From Hofstenia miamia (Eukaryota; Xenacoelomorpha; Acoela): a DNA stretch of 64,000 bases. Positions 27,317 to 38,568 of this stretch are shown here, piece by piece. The DNA is taken from contig SCFE01000113.1 of assembly GCA_004352715.1 (NCBI GenBank), forward strand, positions 501,793 to 565,792, in the 5' to 3' direction. Numbering within the stretch: position 1 is the stretch's first letter; the number at the start of each line of letters is the position of its first letter. The notes under the pieces are model-generated. The model saw nothing but the letters and a program-made list of their open reading frames with translations, had not been told where the DNA came from and did not search any database. Position numbers and translations under genes: made by a program.

Positions 27317-30300
27317 TTGGTCAAACTATTAATGCTCTGCTCAAGTGTCGCGTAAAGAAAAACATTGTAAATATAATACCAGAAGATTGCAGAAGAACTA
27401 GAGTACAGGACAGAAAATTTTCATTATTATTGGGGTTATACTAACTCGAATATCAAAAGTAATTCTAGATCGGTCTATATATCATATGAATATGATATTT
27501 TAAAATTTGGATAACAATATCAGACTGATGCAGATGACAATGATCTTTGTCAGCAATCTAAAATATGTAGCTTAAAAAATGTTTGTCTTGTTTCAATACA
27601 TGACACAAAGGATTCATTTTTTACAAGCTTAAGCTGATGAAATTAAGATTTTTTGCTAAGTTCTGGTTCGTGTATGTGCGGTAGAAATGTTCTGGGGCTG
27701 GCTTGAACAAAATTTCTTTTTTAAGTCTAAACATTAAAAATACTAGTTAACGAAATCATATAATATCTGTATAATGTACAAATATTACGATATTTAAAAG
27801 TTAATTGAAACACAACTTGCTAAATCAGCAAAAAAATTTGCATTCCTCCAAAAAATTACATTCATGGGAACGTATTGGAGTAGTTTTGTAATTTATGCAC
27901 TTGTTTTTAATTTTGTATTTGTAAAGTATATCTTTTTCATAGAGTGGCCCGCCTGAGCGGAATTTCTTTATGTACTTGTAAATTACTCCAGATCCAATAA
28001 AAACATTACTATCAGTTGTTGACTTAGCTGTTAAATTTATTAAAATTTACCTGTCGTAGATTTAAGATATAGTAAAGTTGTGATTTGAAATATAGCAAAC
28101 AGAATTGTAAACAGACATATTGTGTTTTGAGATATAGTAAATACTATCTTTTCTTCACTAAGCCAGTCCGTCGCCCACCCGTTAAGATCTCTGACCGCCC
28201 GGCCAGCACCCCACTAGGCATAGTATTTCTACTAAGTATTCAAAGTTTTGTACATTTTAAAAATTTTTTTAAAAATACATAATACATAAATTAAGAAAAA
28301 TTATTTATAATAAATCACAGTACATTGTGTTCGTAGTTTTATTTAAAAAGCTTACTATTGCAGACAAGTAAATTTTGTTTTTGGTAATGGGTAAAAATTT
28401 GAGAAACGGTTAGTTCGTGTATGAAAGTATTTCTTATATGCGAGTGTGGTAACATTCGTAATTAGTCAATCTTCTATAACACACAAATTACATGAATTTG
28501 GTTGAATTATGATTTAAATTTGAATAGATTTTTCGAAATGCAAGACATACATTTTGGATTATTTGCTGTGTCTGTAATATAATCAATGCTTTTGCTGTGG
28601 AAAGTTTATTGAATTTTCCATTATTGCTTACATTAGCACAAAGATTTAAAGAATGAGTGTATTCCAAAGTATGTCCAAATTAAAAAACTAGGCAATATCG
28701 ATAAGATTTTCTTACAAATTCCCAATATAGTTTTGAGTATTACATTGACAAACTTAGAAAAATCAATCTAAAATCTTGCCGACTCATCTCTCACTTTATG
28801 GTGGTAAAACACAATGATCTTTGTCAAGCTTCTGCAAAAATGTCTGTCTTTGGAGCAACACAGAGCTACCCTACAATGCTGACATAAATTAATGTCACTA
28901 GGGTTCTGAAGTAAATGATGAGATCGCTCAACATTCGCTGCTTATAATTTGAAAACTTCCAAAGAACGCTTTGTCACCGAACTAAGAAGTATATATTTTT
29001 GCGCTCAGACTACTTACTATGAATGTATACCTCACTTAATATCTGCCATTTTTTTCAATATTTATCTATATATATATATATATATATATTTATATGTATA
29101 TATTGCATTAGTCCATGTGCTTATTAGACGCATCATATGTTTCTATCGAAATTGCATAGTAAGAATAATTAAATGAATCCACATATAATAATATTCTATG
29201 GAAACCTAAGTGCTTGAAAGCAATTTTTAGTAACTTTTTTATTAGTGGAGACATTTAATTTACAAATGTACTTAAAATTGTATATATTTTTAAAATTGCT
29301 TTAATTCCTAAATTAAAAGAATTTTTATATTAATAAAATGCTATTTATGCCACTAGATATAAAATTCATTTCTTACTTGTTTCTCTTATTGATCAACAAG
29401 GAAACAAAGAAAGCATTATTAAACATTATTTTTGCATTTTTCAAGCATAGCGGTTAGTTTATTATCACTTACATGTTGCTCTGAAAACTGAATACTTATA
29501 GGTATGTTAGAAAGTCATAAATTGTCTTTGCTAAATTAACGATAAATGAAATTTATGAGTGTAGACTTTGCGAAATAATGTCAAAGTTCCGTTTTTCTGT
29601 ATATTTGATTTTTTCTGTGTTTAGTTGAACGCTTTAATTTATCTGTGTCCACTAAACAATCAGACTGGCCAGTATATTACGATGTTGTCAAAAAAACGTT
29701 GGTGCAAACTGGCATAGAAGATGATGATGGAACAAATGTATTGGGTTTGTATTTTCAAATAAAACAGTAATCAAATATTTACCTTAAGTAAATTTAGTAA
29801 TTGATCTTTTTAAGGAGCTTTTAAATCATAATCAATTGCCTTCGCAAAATTAATGTTTTCTAAATATGTTTTGGTAAATCATGCACATAGAAACTTAAAG
29901 GTTTAATTATTAATGAAACAATACAAAAAATGAAAAGTTTATTGCTGCATCACAATTATCTTTCTGATTTACTCGCAATGCCAAATTGAGTTCAATTAAA
30001 CGATAAAGAATCCTAACAGTTTAGTTCAACAACATTATGTGGAAACAAAAATTTTTAATAATAAACAAAATATATTTATATACAGTAAAGCAGACCGATT
30101 TTCAATAGATTTTAATATACAGAAGTACTTAAAGGGGTACACCCCCCAAAAACAGAAATATATGAAGTATCATTTTCTTCAATTTTTTTGCTTGGTTATG
30201 ATAACAAGTAAGTACATTAATTCTAAAAAAGATATTTTTTCGGATATTTTCAGCCGGTGTTGCTTTGGCAATCATAAATAAAGAACTAGAATAAACAAAT

Positions 30301-33300
30301 CTGGTGTATCCCAAAGCGAAGAATTTTTTGATACAGTGAGCGTAATCACCAAAAAGTACCATGACGTAGAAATGATTAGTGGTATCAGGCATTATTTTCT
30401 TGTTCATTATTCGACTACAATACAACTAACATTTTAATTCAACAGAGAATTAAGTTGGGTTAAGTTTGAATATGCTTACTTGCTACACGGGTTTTTTTTA
30501 ACTATGCGATTAAGAGTTCAGTGAAGTCAAAAAAGTTTGCGTAGTCGAAGTTTCCCAAAACCTGATGATTATTCTGAAAATTTTTTGTAACATACGTAGC
30601 AGAACCAAGGGTAATATTAATAATAGTGACGCTGTTTATTTAAGCCACTAAAAATATTAATTAAGACATGCTGCAAAATTCAGTTTTCATCAAACTATAA
30701 GTCGGAAATTTTGATTTTGAAATATGCATTTAATATATTATTTCAAATTTTAATGAGACAGTGGATTATTTTAGGACTGATTTTTTTCGCAATTGGAATG
30801 GGCTTGTGCATTTTAAAAATGGGGGAAAGAGGCCAACCTTTATTAGAAATCATTTCAATTTGCAACGATGTGATCATGAAATTTATCATGTATATGATGT
30901 GGTACGTATACTTCAATAAATATTCAATCATATACTTCATTCAATTTCGAATCAGTTTTAAATTTACTAAAGAGAATTTTTAATACTCTATATATTATAC
31001 TATTCTTTTGTTTTACAAGGATGTATTAAAAATGTAAAATACATTTAATTCTTTGTACAGAGATTATTCTGCACTTAATGTTATAAATAATGTGAGTGAT
31101 TTATCAAATGTTGTGATTTCAAACGTTTGCATATAGTATTTATAATGCCATTAATAATAAATACAAAATAATTGTTAATATAAAATAGATTTTTAATCCT
31201 TTTCATGATTTCTGTGCTATTACTTTTCCAATTGTTAATTCAACTTTTAGGCATGAAAATTGAATTTATGGTCGTGCAAATTGAAATTCTTTGACTTGTA
31301 GCGTAGCATTAATTTATCTTTCAGAATTCATAGCTGGGTTTACTTGATCTTTCACTGAAAATCTTGATTGTGTAACTCACGCATTTGATCTCTAAGCATT
31401 GTACCTACAGCTTTCTCTCGCGCTGTAGGAAATATTCAATACTGAGGTTTGATAGCAAACGGTTATCAATTGTATTGTATTCGCATGACAACTTTTTGTA
31501 TTGCGCACTAACCCAATATTAAAACTCTTGTTAATAACTTGAAGCAGCTCACGGCGTGGTTAGCTAAAGGTTTGTTTAAAAGATGTTATTTTCGAGCTTT
31601 TCTCAAGTTATACGACGAATGGAGAAAAAAGAGTCCAGTGGCGTGTAATAAGGGGAAAAGCAAGAATCGGGCAGAGCTCATTCAATCTTTCTAATTCTCT
31701 TGGGCCGAATATCCATTGCACTGCTCTTTATTCATCCATTAATGGAGTTGCATATTTCGAGAGGAAACGAGGCTCTTTCGACAAGGATTCATGTTTTGAG
31801 TGGTTTGTTTGGGCGATATCTCATCGTCATTACAATCATCAACTTGACTTCAGTAATTGTGGTGATTATCTAAGACAATGCACTATGCCACAGTCAGCTT
31901 GAAGATCGTTTCACGTTTCAAGGATACTGAGTTCAATTAAATCAGATTATCTCTGATTGAGCTGTTTTATAAACGTTCTAAACCGAATGTAAATCGCAAT
32001 TACGACTACAGCAGCCTAAATTTTAAGAACGCCATCAGGTAAGACGCAGGGTGAACATTGCCTTGATATTTTAGAACAAATCATTGACAATTCTGTTTGG
32101 AAAGTAAATAGTCTCCAACAAGCATCAGGATTTGGAATATTGAAGCTTGTTTTCTCTGTTGCTATTTGGTTACTATTTTGTTTACTACGCTGAAAGATAC
32201 TCAATAAAGCTATAAATTCGCTTTTGTATTTTGCCAGAATCAATGCAATTATTATGTAATAAAATCAGTGCAGTAATTTTTGTAGATTAAATTGTGTGGG
32301 TGGCGGTAGAGAACACATTGATGTATTATATGTAAATAAAATACAATAGTAATTCTAAATATTTAATTTGCATGAAGATTAGTTCAATTTGCAGGACCAT
32401 TAGCTCAATTTGCACACCATTAGTTCAATTTGGGTGGCCATTAGTTCAATTTATATGGGCATTAGTTCAATTTGCGTGACTATTAGTTCTAGGAGTATGA
32501 CCATTATGTCAATTTGCATGATCACTATCTTAATTTGCACGGCCATAAATTCAATTTGCATACTCAAAGGCTCAATTAGCACGGGAAAAGTAATAGACTA
32601 TGATATTAAAATAATTATTTTCTAATGTTTTAATTGGTCTTAGCGTAAATCATATAGATTATTGTATAAAACTCTTTTTCCACAAAGAATTATTCAAAAT
32701 CTGTTTACAATGGTTTCCCTAGAAAATTTTAAAGCTCTCATAACCTAAAGACTAATAAGAAATTTCAAAACTGAAAACAGCTACGCCGCGAACACGCCTG
32801 ACTCTTTGCTGACGATCCTATGCGGGCTCAAACTGTTTTTCTCAAAAATCAAAACACTTTAGACTAGTTATTGGCATAAGACCGACTAATCTGAAAATTT
32901 GGCATGTTTAGAATTTAAAATTTTTACAAAAATTTAATTTCTAAATAAAAAAAATAATTTTTTTATATATTTCAGCTACAGGAATAATTCTAGATCAGAA
33001 CTTCCTCATTAAATGAGTGTGCACAAAGCTATAGGTGTGTCCATGTCAAAGGGCATTCAGTATTTCTTAACAAGCTTGAATAAAATTGTATGAAATTTGG
33101 ACAAAGTAGTTTATTAGTTTATATAGTAACCCTAGTGGAAATAGAGTTAAGAATTCAATGATGTGGTATAGATTATTTTTTAAGAAAGCAAAGTTATTTA
33201 AGAAATGATATATATATATATATAGGTTCAAACAAAGCTGTTTTTTAGAGACTAAGTCACTGTAAATAATCAACATTTGTTGTTGTGTTGTTTTACTAAA

Positions 33301-36300
33301 GGATATTAGAAATGTTCTATTTTGTTTGACAACCTAAAATCAAAATGCGAAATTGGCCATTGAATCTTAAAAAATTTATGTAAATAGGAAAAATATATAT
33401 ATCAAGTTAAAAATTGGTGCAGTGACTTTCTAGATATTTATGTGCATGGCTAAGTTATAGACAGAAGTAATTTAAAATTTTCTTAAAATATCAAAACCAG
33501 ATGATCTAACTTATGTTTAGGTATACGCCTGTTGGGATTTTCTTCCTCATCGTTCAAAACGTCATCAAGTTAGAAGACCTGAAAACAACAGCTGAAACGA
33601 TGGGGATGTTCATTTTTACTGTCATTTTGGCACTTTCTATTCACTTTTTTCTCATTCTTACTCCCATTTACTTTGTATTTGTAAGAAAAAACCCCTTAGT
33701 TTTCCTTCGAAATCTACTTCCTGCAATAATGACTGCATTCGGAACTGCTTCAAGGTAAATCTATTACTGATGTAATTTCATACAAATCATTTTATACCTC
33801 GATTTTGAAATTACTAAGTTGGATATTTATTAACCTGAAAGTTAACTTTTTTTGTCTAATAATGTACAACAAAGGTAAATCGAAAAATACATATAACATA
33901 ACTGAATGACAAAATACATAATTTATTTATATATGATAATATTAAAGTACTAGATAAACGAGGAAGCAGAATTTTGCAATTTTAAGTAATAAACTGTCAA
34001 AATTCATTGGAAGTTATATTTCAATCAACAGGTTTTTTTCAAACATCTTCATTTCATGCTAGCAAAGAAATGTTAAAAAAAGGTAAAGAAGGATGAGTTT
34101 AAGTTTTATTTGGATCTAAGAATGAGATATTAACATTAAAAATATAAAATGGTACTCTCTTAGTGAAAATTTAATTTTGATGTAGAAAGATCCAATTTCT
34201 ATCTGCACAAAAGTAGATTGCTGTTAAAAACATTTAGTTGCTTACATTACTAATGCATGCATGGCTTAACTAAGCTTGGAGAATGTGTTACATTCTACAA
34301 TTTTTATGGATTATATCAAGAGCATTATGGTAGGCAAAAGTTAGCGCAAGCTCTTGTTAATTAATTTATATATTTTGACGAAAATGGAAGCAATTATTTT
34401 TTATTTGCAAAACGACCTCTGGTATTGTGAAAAATACCATTAAATACCATTATATTTTTAATTGTAAGTGCATCTGGGATCAATATTAAATGAAATACTA
34501 ACTCTTAATGATTTTACAAAATGCTAACTTTACTGCGAATTGTATTATGGAAAAATATTCTAGATAAATTTGACAAGGCCATAAGTCACGATTATCACAA
34601 AAGTTGAAAATTTACAGTAAAGCGTGAATGTGTAAATAATTATTGCAATATACACTAATTGTAGCCAAAACTGAGGGATTTTGAATATGGAACTGTGTTT
34701 TTGAAATATATTTTTCCAATATTTCTTCAAAATATTTTAGTTCTGCCACTTTACCAATGACATTCCATTGTTTGGAAGAGAAGAATAATATTGACAAGCG
34801 TGTAACAAGATTTGTGCTTCCAATTGGCGCAACTGTCAATATGGACGGCACGGCATTATATGAAGGACTTTGTGCTCTATTTATCGCTCAAATGAATGAT
34901 TATTCCTTAGATATTGGACAGATTTTAACTATAATGTAAGTCTCTATTCGTAACCCTCTGTAATTGTACGGTTAGTAATACATACAAACATATTTAATAT
35001 GTATGTATATATCAAGAGTTCGATATCTACATTTTTTTAATATTGAATTGAGAGCGGATTTTATATTGACTAAGTGCTTTCTATCTTTTGTTAAAACCTT
35101 GTAGTCTATATTGATTTCAATTTTCTGGACTTCATTTTTAAAAACAAAAACTTTTTGTACAAAACGCGTTATATCCAAATTTTTTTTCAAATTGCGATAT
35201 ATCAATTCTCTTCACTTTTCTGTGTTATCCATTGAGTGAACTATTTCTTCAGGTACATGATGTTATTCACATGGTTGTACGAACTACCGCACATTTGGCC
35301 ACTGTTAGACTAGCGATTGGTTCAAATGTGATCTATCACATTTTGATTGAATCACACGTCTAACCACCCGAGATAATTAGCGAAGTGAAGATCACGAAGA
35401 AATCGTGCGCGTTCGATTTCCTTGTAATCGTCACGTCGCTAATTATCTCATGTGGTTAGACATGCAATTCTTTCAAATGTGATAGATCACTTGGTAAGAA
35501 TCACAAGTCTAACCGTGGCCTTTGGCAGACATTAGCCAATGTAGAAGAAGTTGCAAATGTGCACTCTGCGGATGCGGGTCGATAACGATCATGATTGACG
35601 GTTTGTGTTTAGTACTTGGTGAACAACAGACGCAATACGATGAAAACACTGTTCGAAAGACTGTTCCTGGCCCGATTTATGAGTGCGGGTCAAAAGACAG
35701 ACATGTGCGAGATAAATATTTCTTTTGGGCTATGCACAGTAGGTCAGTAATACCAAAACGCGGACAAAAATATTATACATGTATAACCATAGTTTTGATG
35801 TCTACCAACTAAGGTTGGTATGCTGGTCGTGCATAGGCGATAAATTTCAAAATTCAATAATCGAATTAATAAATAACTGTCATTTAAAGATATGCTTTGT
35901 AAGCATGGTACTGGCTTAAATGCAACACTTCAACTTTTGATTTAACTAGGAAATGTATAATGAGAAAAATATATGGCAGACATCTTTCAGGCTGTTATTG
36001 GTCAAAATTTGTGAAACCTTTAAAATGAAAACATAATTTTAAAAATATGATGTATACTTAGTTGAATTAGGTAAAGTTAAACAAGATACATGATTATAGG
36101 AAAACAATAAGACTGATTTCTTTCGTATATACTCTGGTATTTTAATATTGTGAATAAAAAGAATATGTTTTTAAATATCCCAACAAATTGTTCATTGTTT
36201 TTTATAGTAAACACAATAAATAAACAAATTATCTTATTAATTTTAGGTATGCTGCAAATATTTTTGACAACTACATTTGTCAAATATGAATTAACGAGCA

Positions 36301-36982
36301 ACTAAATGTACTTTAAAGTTTTGAAAAACACCCTAAGGGTTAGGGTGATTCTAAAATGTATGAAATTTTTTTTTCATTGACATTGGTTACGGATAAATCA
36401 GACAAATTTTTCGTCTGTCGTAATTGAAAGAATAGATCAATTGCCATTTGTACTGATGTGCCTCTTTCACCAACAACCTGAGATGATAACAAGGAATTCC
36501 TCGAGCTATCCATTATCTTTCTAAGCGGTGTTCCCAATTATGCATCAAGAATTACACTAAATGTTTATCAAAATAAATGTAAAAACTTTTGAAAAAAAAT
36601 AAATTTATTTAAAATTTTATAGATAGCTTAAAGAATTACAAATATACTGACGAATGAATGAAAAAATATTCTATTTAAACCCTTGAAGTAACATTTTATT
36701 TAAAATATTCACGAAACCAAACAAAACCGCAGAAAAACGGTTATGATGTAAATATTTTTGGGGTTCTCTGACAAGATTCGTCCTAGGGCCGCCAGCAAAT
36801 AAATCCTGCATTGATTAGTAGAAGACACTGATTGCTAATTCTATATGTATATATATATGATTAAACTAAAAATGTCGTAGCACTAATAATTGAAAAGTAA
36901 TTTATCAGCTTTAGTTTTGGGATATTTACTACAAGTACTAAATATTTATGAGAAACATTTCAATTTATAGACAACTTTGAGG

Positions 36983-37036
<54 letters not shown>

Positions 37037-37909
37037 AATATATATATATATATATATGCAAATTCAAATAAAATTCAATTTTCAATTAATGATGTAAATT
37101 CTCCCCAAATATTAGTAATTGCATAACAAAAATGGCACAGATTTGGCCTGCTCAACACATTGGAAAATCTTGGTTCAAGCATTTGCTAAATGCACAGTAA
37201 AATTCTATATCAATACTTGTTAACTAAATCTAATTCATGGACTATTTTTAGTATAATCAGCATTGTGGCAAGCGTTGGCGCAGCTACCATACCTAGTGCC
37301 GGATTGGTCACAATGGTCTTAGTATTTGAGTCCGTTGGCTTACCCGTAGAGCAGATTGCTATGATTTATACTGTTGATTGGTTTCTGTAAGTTGATTTCG
37401 TATTTATAAGTTTTTGTATTTCAATACTTGCTGCAATTTTTTTGTCAGTGGTGAGACTTAAATGACCTGAAATTAGCTTTTAATTTGCATGAGATGATAA
37501 AAAAACAGATGGATTAATTGCAATATACATATAGAAAATATTGACATTCTTGTAGGAATGCTTGGAATATTGCTATAATTCTGGGAAAATCAAAATTTTT
37601 CTAATTTTTTTTACGAGCATATTTAAAATGAAATGAAATTTAAAATTTAGTTTTGTTTATATCACTCTTGTTTGATATTAAGCATTGGCAATTAGCAAGG
37701 AAGTTATAATATAATTTGTTTAAATATGAGAATTTAGGTGCAGTATTATATGATAATTATATATTTAACATTTTGAAATTTATAGAGATCGATTTCGCAC
37801 TGCTGTAAACATCACTGGAGATTCCATTGGTGCCGCAATTGTGGACAAACTGTGCTTGAAGAATGTATGCAGCAGCAAAGAAAATGATATCATTAGTAGC
37901 AACATTTAA
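16300..37909 (+). CDS. EAAT/SLC1-family glutamate transporter, copy B (eleven coding exons)
   Basis: Exons: 16300-16504, 21093-21159, 21853-21999, 25926-26059, 26538-26570, 29625-29744, 30775-30901, 33521-33754, 34741-34935, 37252-37386, 37786-37909 (stop TAA 37907-37909). Every junction is GT/AG and in phase; the total is 1521 nt, about 506 residues, close to the 500-570 usual for EAATs. Exon 1 encodes TM1-TM2 ([11 protein letters not shown]), exons 2-3 TM3 to HPGDPN, exons 4-6 the long TM4 region with N-glycosylation sites, exon 7 TM5 (KMGERGQPL), exon 8 TM6 and the start of HP1, exon 9 HP1 (SSSATLP) and TM7 (NMDGT), exon 10 HP2 ([16 protein letters not shown]), exon 11 TM8 ([13 protein letters not shown]). 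The substrate Arg and Asn are present, arguing for acidic amino acids rather than ASCT substrates. No in-frame ATG precedes exon 1 after the TAA at 16237, so the true start is probably split with, or in, an upstream exon. Confidence 0.9.
16773..17081. repeat. Near-exact duplication flanking an N run (likely assembly artefact)
   Basis: 16773-16904 and 16921-17081 are the same sequence on both sides of 16 N. The second copy carries 29 extra bases of CCGG/GAGG-rich sequence. Both begin TACAAGTTGTTCACTGCG and end ATTACTGGCTG. The copy with the extra bases joins properly to the rest of the nested hAT-like element; the other is probably a second haplotype or a misjoined read. Confidence 0.8.
16991..18006. 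mobile_element. Non-autonomous hAT-like element nested in the mariner
   Basis: The left terminus CAGAAATGGAACCGGCT matches the reverse complement of the right terminus, CAGATTTGGAACCGGCT, at 15 of 17 positions. Outside them lie GATGAACC and GAAGAACC, an 8-bp target duplication with one mismatch. CAG ends plus an 8-bp duplication identify the hAT superfamily. Removing the element rejoins the mariner reading frame from KFAV to HHLIDRQ. The ends are rich in CCGG words, unlike the AT-rich surroundings. No transposase frame is present inside; it includes a (TA)n tract near 17861-17886. Confidence 0.75.
19133..21092. other. Copy B intron 1, remainder; nothing recognised
   Basis: AT-rich intron sequence between the mariner insertion and exon 2. 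A 14-nt GT/AG-bounded segment at 20932-20945 is not used: exon 1 splices in phase directly to 21093. Confidence 0.6.
22367..22594 (+). pseudogene. Tc1-like transposase fragment in copy B intron 3
   Basis: One frame reads [18 protein letters not shown], matching the second-Asp region of Tc1 transposases (QQDNAPCHTAKSTKEW). After a deletion and frame change, [19 protein letters not shown] and [10 protein letters not shown] correspond to the SPDLNPIENLWxxLK block with the catalytic Glu. Later [12 protein letters not shown] matches the C-terminal LVxSMPRRLxA. Stops interrupt the frame and the segment between the two motifs is missing. It is a short dead relic. Confidence 0.7.
22595..25237. other. 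Copy B intron 3, central part; no gene recognised
   Basis: AT-rich sequence. On the minus strand at about 23050-23160 a short frame reads [20 protein letters not shown], reminiscent of transposase C-termini but too short to assign. Several GGCCATTA/TAATGGCC words occur between 23600 and 24360 without clear element boundaries. Confidence 0.35.
25238..25570. mobile_element. hAT-like MITE with ACCCGA-rich ends in copy B intron 3
   Basis: The left end TAGAGAATGACA and the right end, reverse-complemented TAGAGAGTGACA, differ at one position. Flanking 8-mers CGATTGAT and CTATTGAT match at 7 of 8, a good hAT-type duplication. The subterminal parts are dense in GACCCGA/CCCGAACC words, and the middle contains two diverged copies of a segment ending ATGATNAACATCA. 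Length is 333 bp with no coding capacity. Confidence 0.75.
26600..27235 (-). pseudogene. LINE reverse transcriptase relic in copy B intron 5
   Basis: Frames on the minus strand show, in the order of an RT domain: [14 protein letters not shown] (like KVFERLVH), then [14 protein letters not shown] (like FLDFSKAFDxVxH), then a [12 protein letters not shown] region (like GPLLFxIYVNDLE), then [12 protein letters not shown] (like KFADDTKLV, the YxDD catalytic box). Numerous stops and frame changes separate them. This is an old antisense LINE copy inserted in the intron. Exact ends are not defined. Confidence 0.65.
27236..29624. other. Copy B intron 5, remainder; microsatellites, no gene
   Basis: Contains (TA)n at 27286-27312 and about 29066-29090. 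A small G+C-rich island at 28165-28216 (CCCGGCC-like words) stands out from the AT-rich surroundings but has no defined boundaries. Confidence 0.4.
31679..31926 (+). pseudogene. Possible acyltransferase-3 (NRF-6-like) C-terminal fragment in copy B intron 7
   Basis: A 64-residue open stretch, closed by TAA at 31871-31873, reads [20 protein letters not shown], a polar linker, then [19 protein letters not shown]. It resembles the last two membrane segments of acyltransferase-3/NRF-6 proteins (LSRISYxLYLIHP..., then a hydrophobic segment). After the stop the same frame continues with [13 protein letters not shown], comparable with the family's terminal EAPFxxLEK motif. The block is less AT-rich than the flanking intron. 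The match is from recall and short; it may be a decayed gene copy carried into the intron. Confidence 0.35.
32362..32585. repeat. 21-bp minisatellite, unit close to ATTAGTTCAATTTGCATGGCC
   Basis: About ten diverged head-to-tail units of roughly 21 bp, each with the core TTAGTTCAATTTGC. Because the unit length is a multiple of three, it leaves an open frame of repeated ISSI-type residues, which is a by-product and not a gene. It lies in copy B intron 7. Confidence 0.75.
35300..35517. mobile_element. Foldback MITE with ~95-bp inverted arms in copy B intron 9
   Basis: The left end CACTGTTAGACTAG and the reverse-complemented right end CACGGTTAGACTTG head long complementary arms that also share TGATCTATCACATTT, GTCTAACCAC and GATAATTAGCGA. 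Each arm contains two GTTAGAC/GTCTAAC motifs. Flanking 9-mers ACATTTGGC and GCCTTTGGC match at 7 of 9, suggesting a 9-bp target duplication as in Mutator-like elements, although an 8-bp superfamily is not excluded. The loop between the arms is only a few tens of bases. Confidence 0.7.
35522..35812 (+). other. Unrecognised less AT-rich open stretch next to the foldback MITE
   Basis: A 96-codon open frame begins just after the MITE and is Cys-rich at its start ([11 protein letters not shown]). The base composition differs from the intron around it. No splice sites or homologous family were recognised. It may be a fragment of the sequence into which the MITE inserted, since the block appears to continue to the left of the MITE. 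Confidence 0.2.
36986..37058. repeat. Long (TA)n microsatellite, interrupted
   Basis: Roughly 24 TA units, a CAAA interruption at 37035, then about ten more units. It lies in copy B intron 9, some 190 bp before exon 10. Confidence 0.9.
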
Positions 37910-38568
37910 TTCACAAGCAATTAGATTTTATATTTTATTGTTGTCATTTGGCTATTAAAAATTTGCTTACTCTAATATTGTTTTTTATAGAATTGCTAAC
38001 TTGAGGTCCTCTTTATACGAAGTCATTTGGATGAACTGTTCTTGAGCTAAAAATGAGGTAACCTTTGAAACGAACAATAGCTTTTGCCATCTGCATTACT
38101 GAATTTATTTTAATCAACTTTACATCTAAGGATGAAACATATGTTTCACCTGGACATAGAAGTGGATATTCATTCACAAAGAATAACAAATTACAGAAAT
38201 TTGATTACTGCATTTGTATTATTGACCGTTAATAACTGCTTAAAGGTAATTTTAGAATCCACAAGTTTTAATTTTTAGAGTTTTTTATAGATTTGTAAGA
38301 AAATTTTTGGATATTAATTGAGTTTTATTAAAACACGTAAAATACTATATTTACTAGTTTTAACAAACTAAGTAGAACAACCTTATAGATGGTTCTATAC
38401 TTGGGTAGTTCGCGATATTTTTGGGAGATAAAAGAAGACGTGCATGCATACAGATTACAAACTGTGTATTGAGACCTTAATTCTTTACCTGAACAAATTG
38501 ATCAATTTATCAACCTCTCTTGAGGATGAAAACCAAATCTGAAATGCACCCATGAAGTAAGTCAGGAT
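37910..38568. other. 3' UTR and downstream flank of EAAT copy B
   Basis: From the stop to about 38070 the sequence is alignable by eye with the copy A 3' flank (shared AAGCAATTAGA/C and AAATCATTTGG/AAGTCATTTGG words), so the duplication extended past the coding region. No clear AATAAA was found close to the stop. Confidence 0.5.

Noticed and set aside
32362-32585. CRISPR-like appearance of regularly spaced repeats
   Set aside because: Units are adjacent and diverged with no distinct spacers, and the genome is that of an animal; it is a minisatellite.
36340-36537. Minus-strand frame of 65 codons in copy B intron 9
   Set aside because: Looks mildly protein-like but no family, start or splice evidence could be found.
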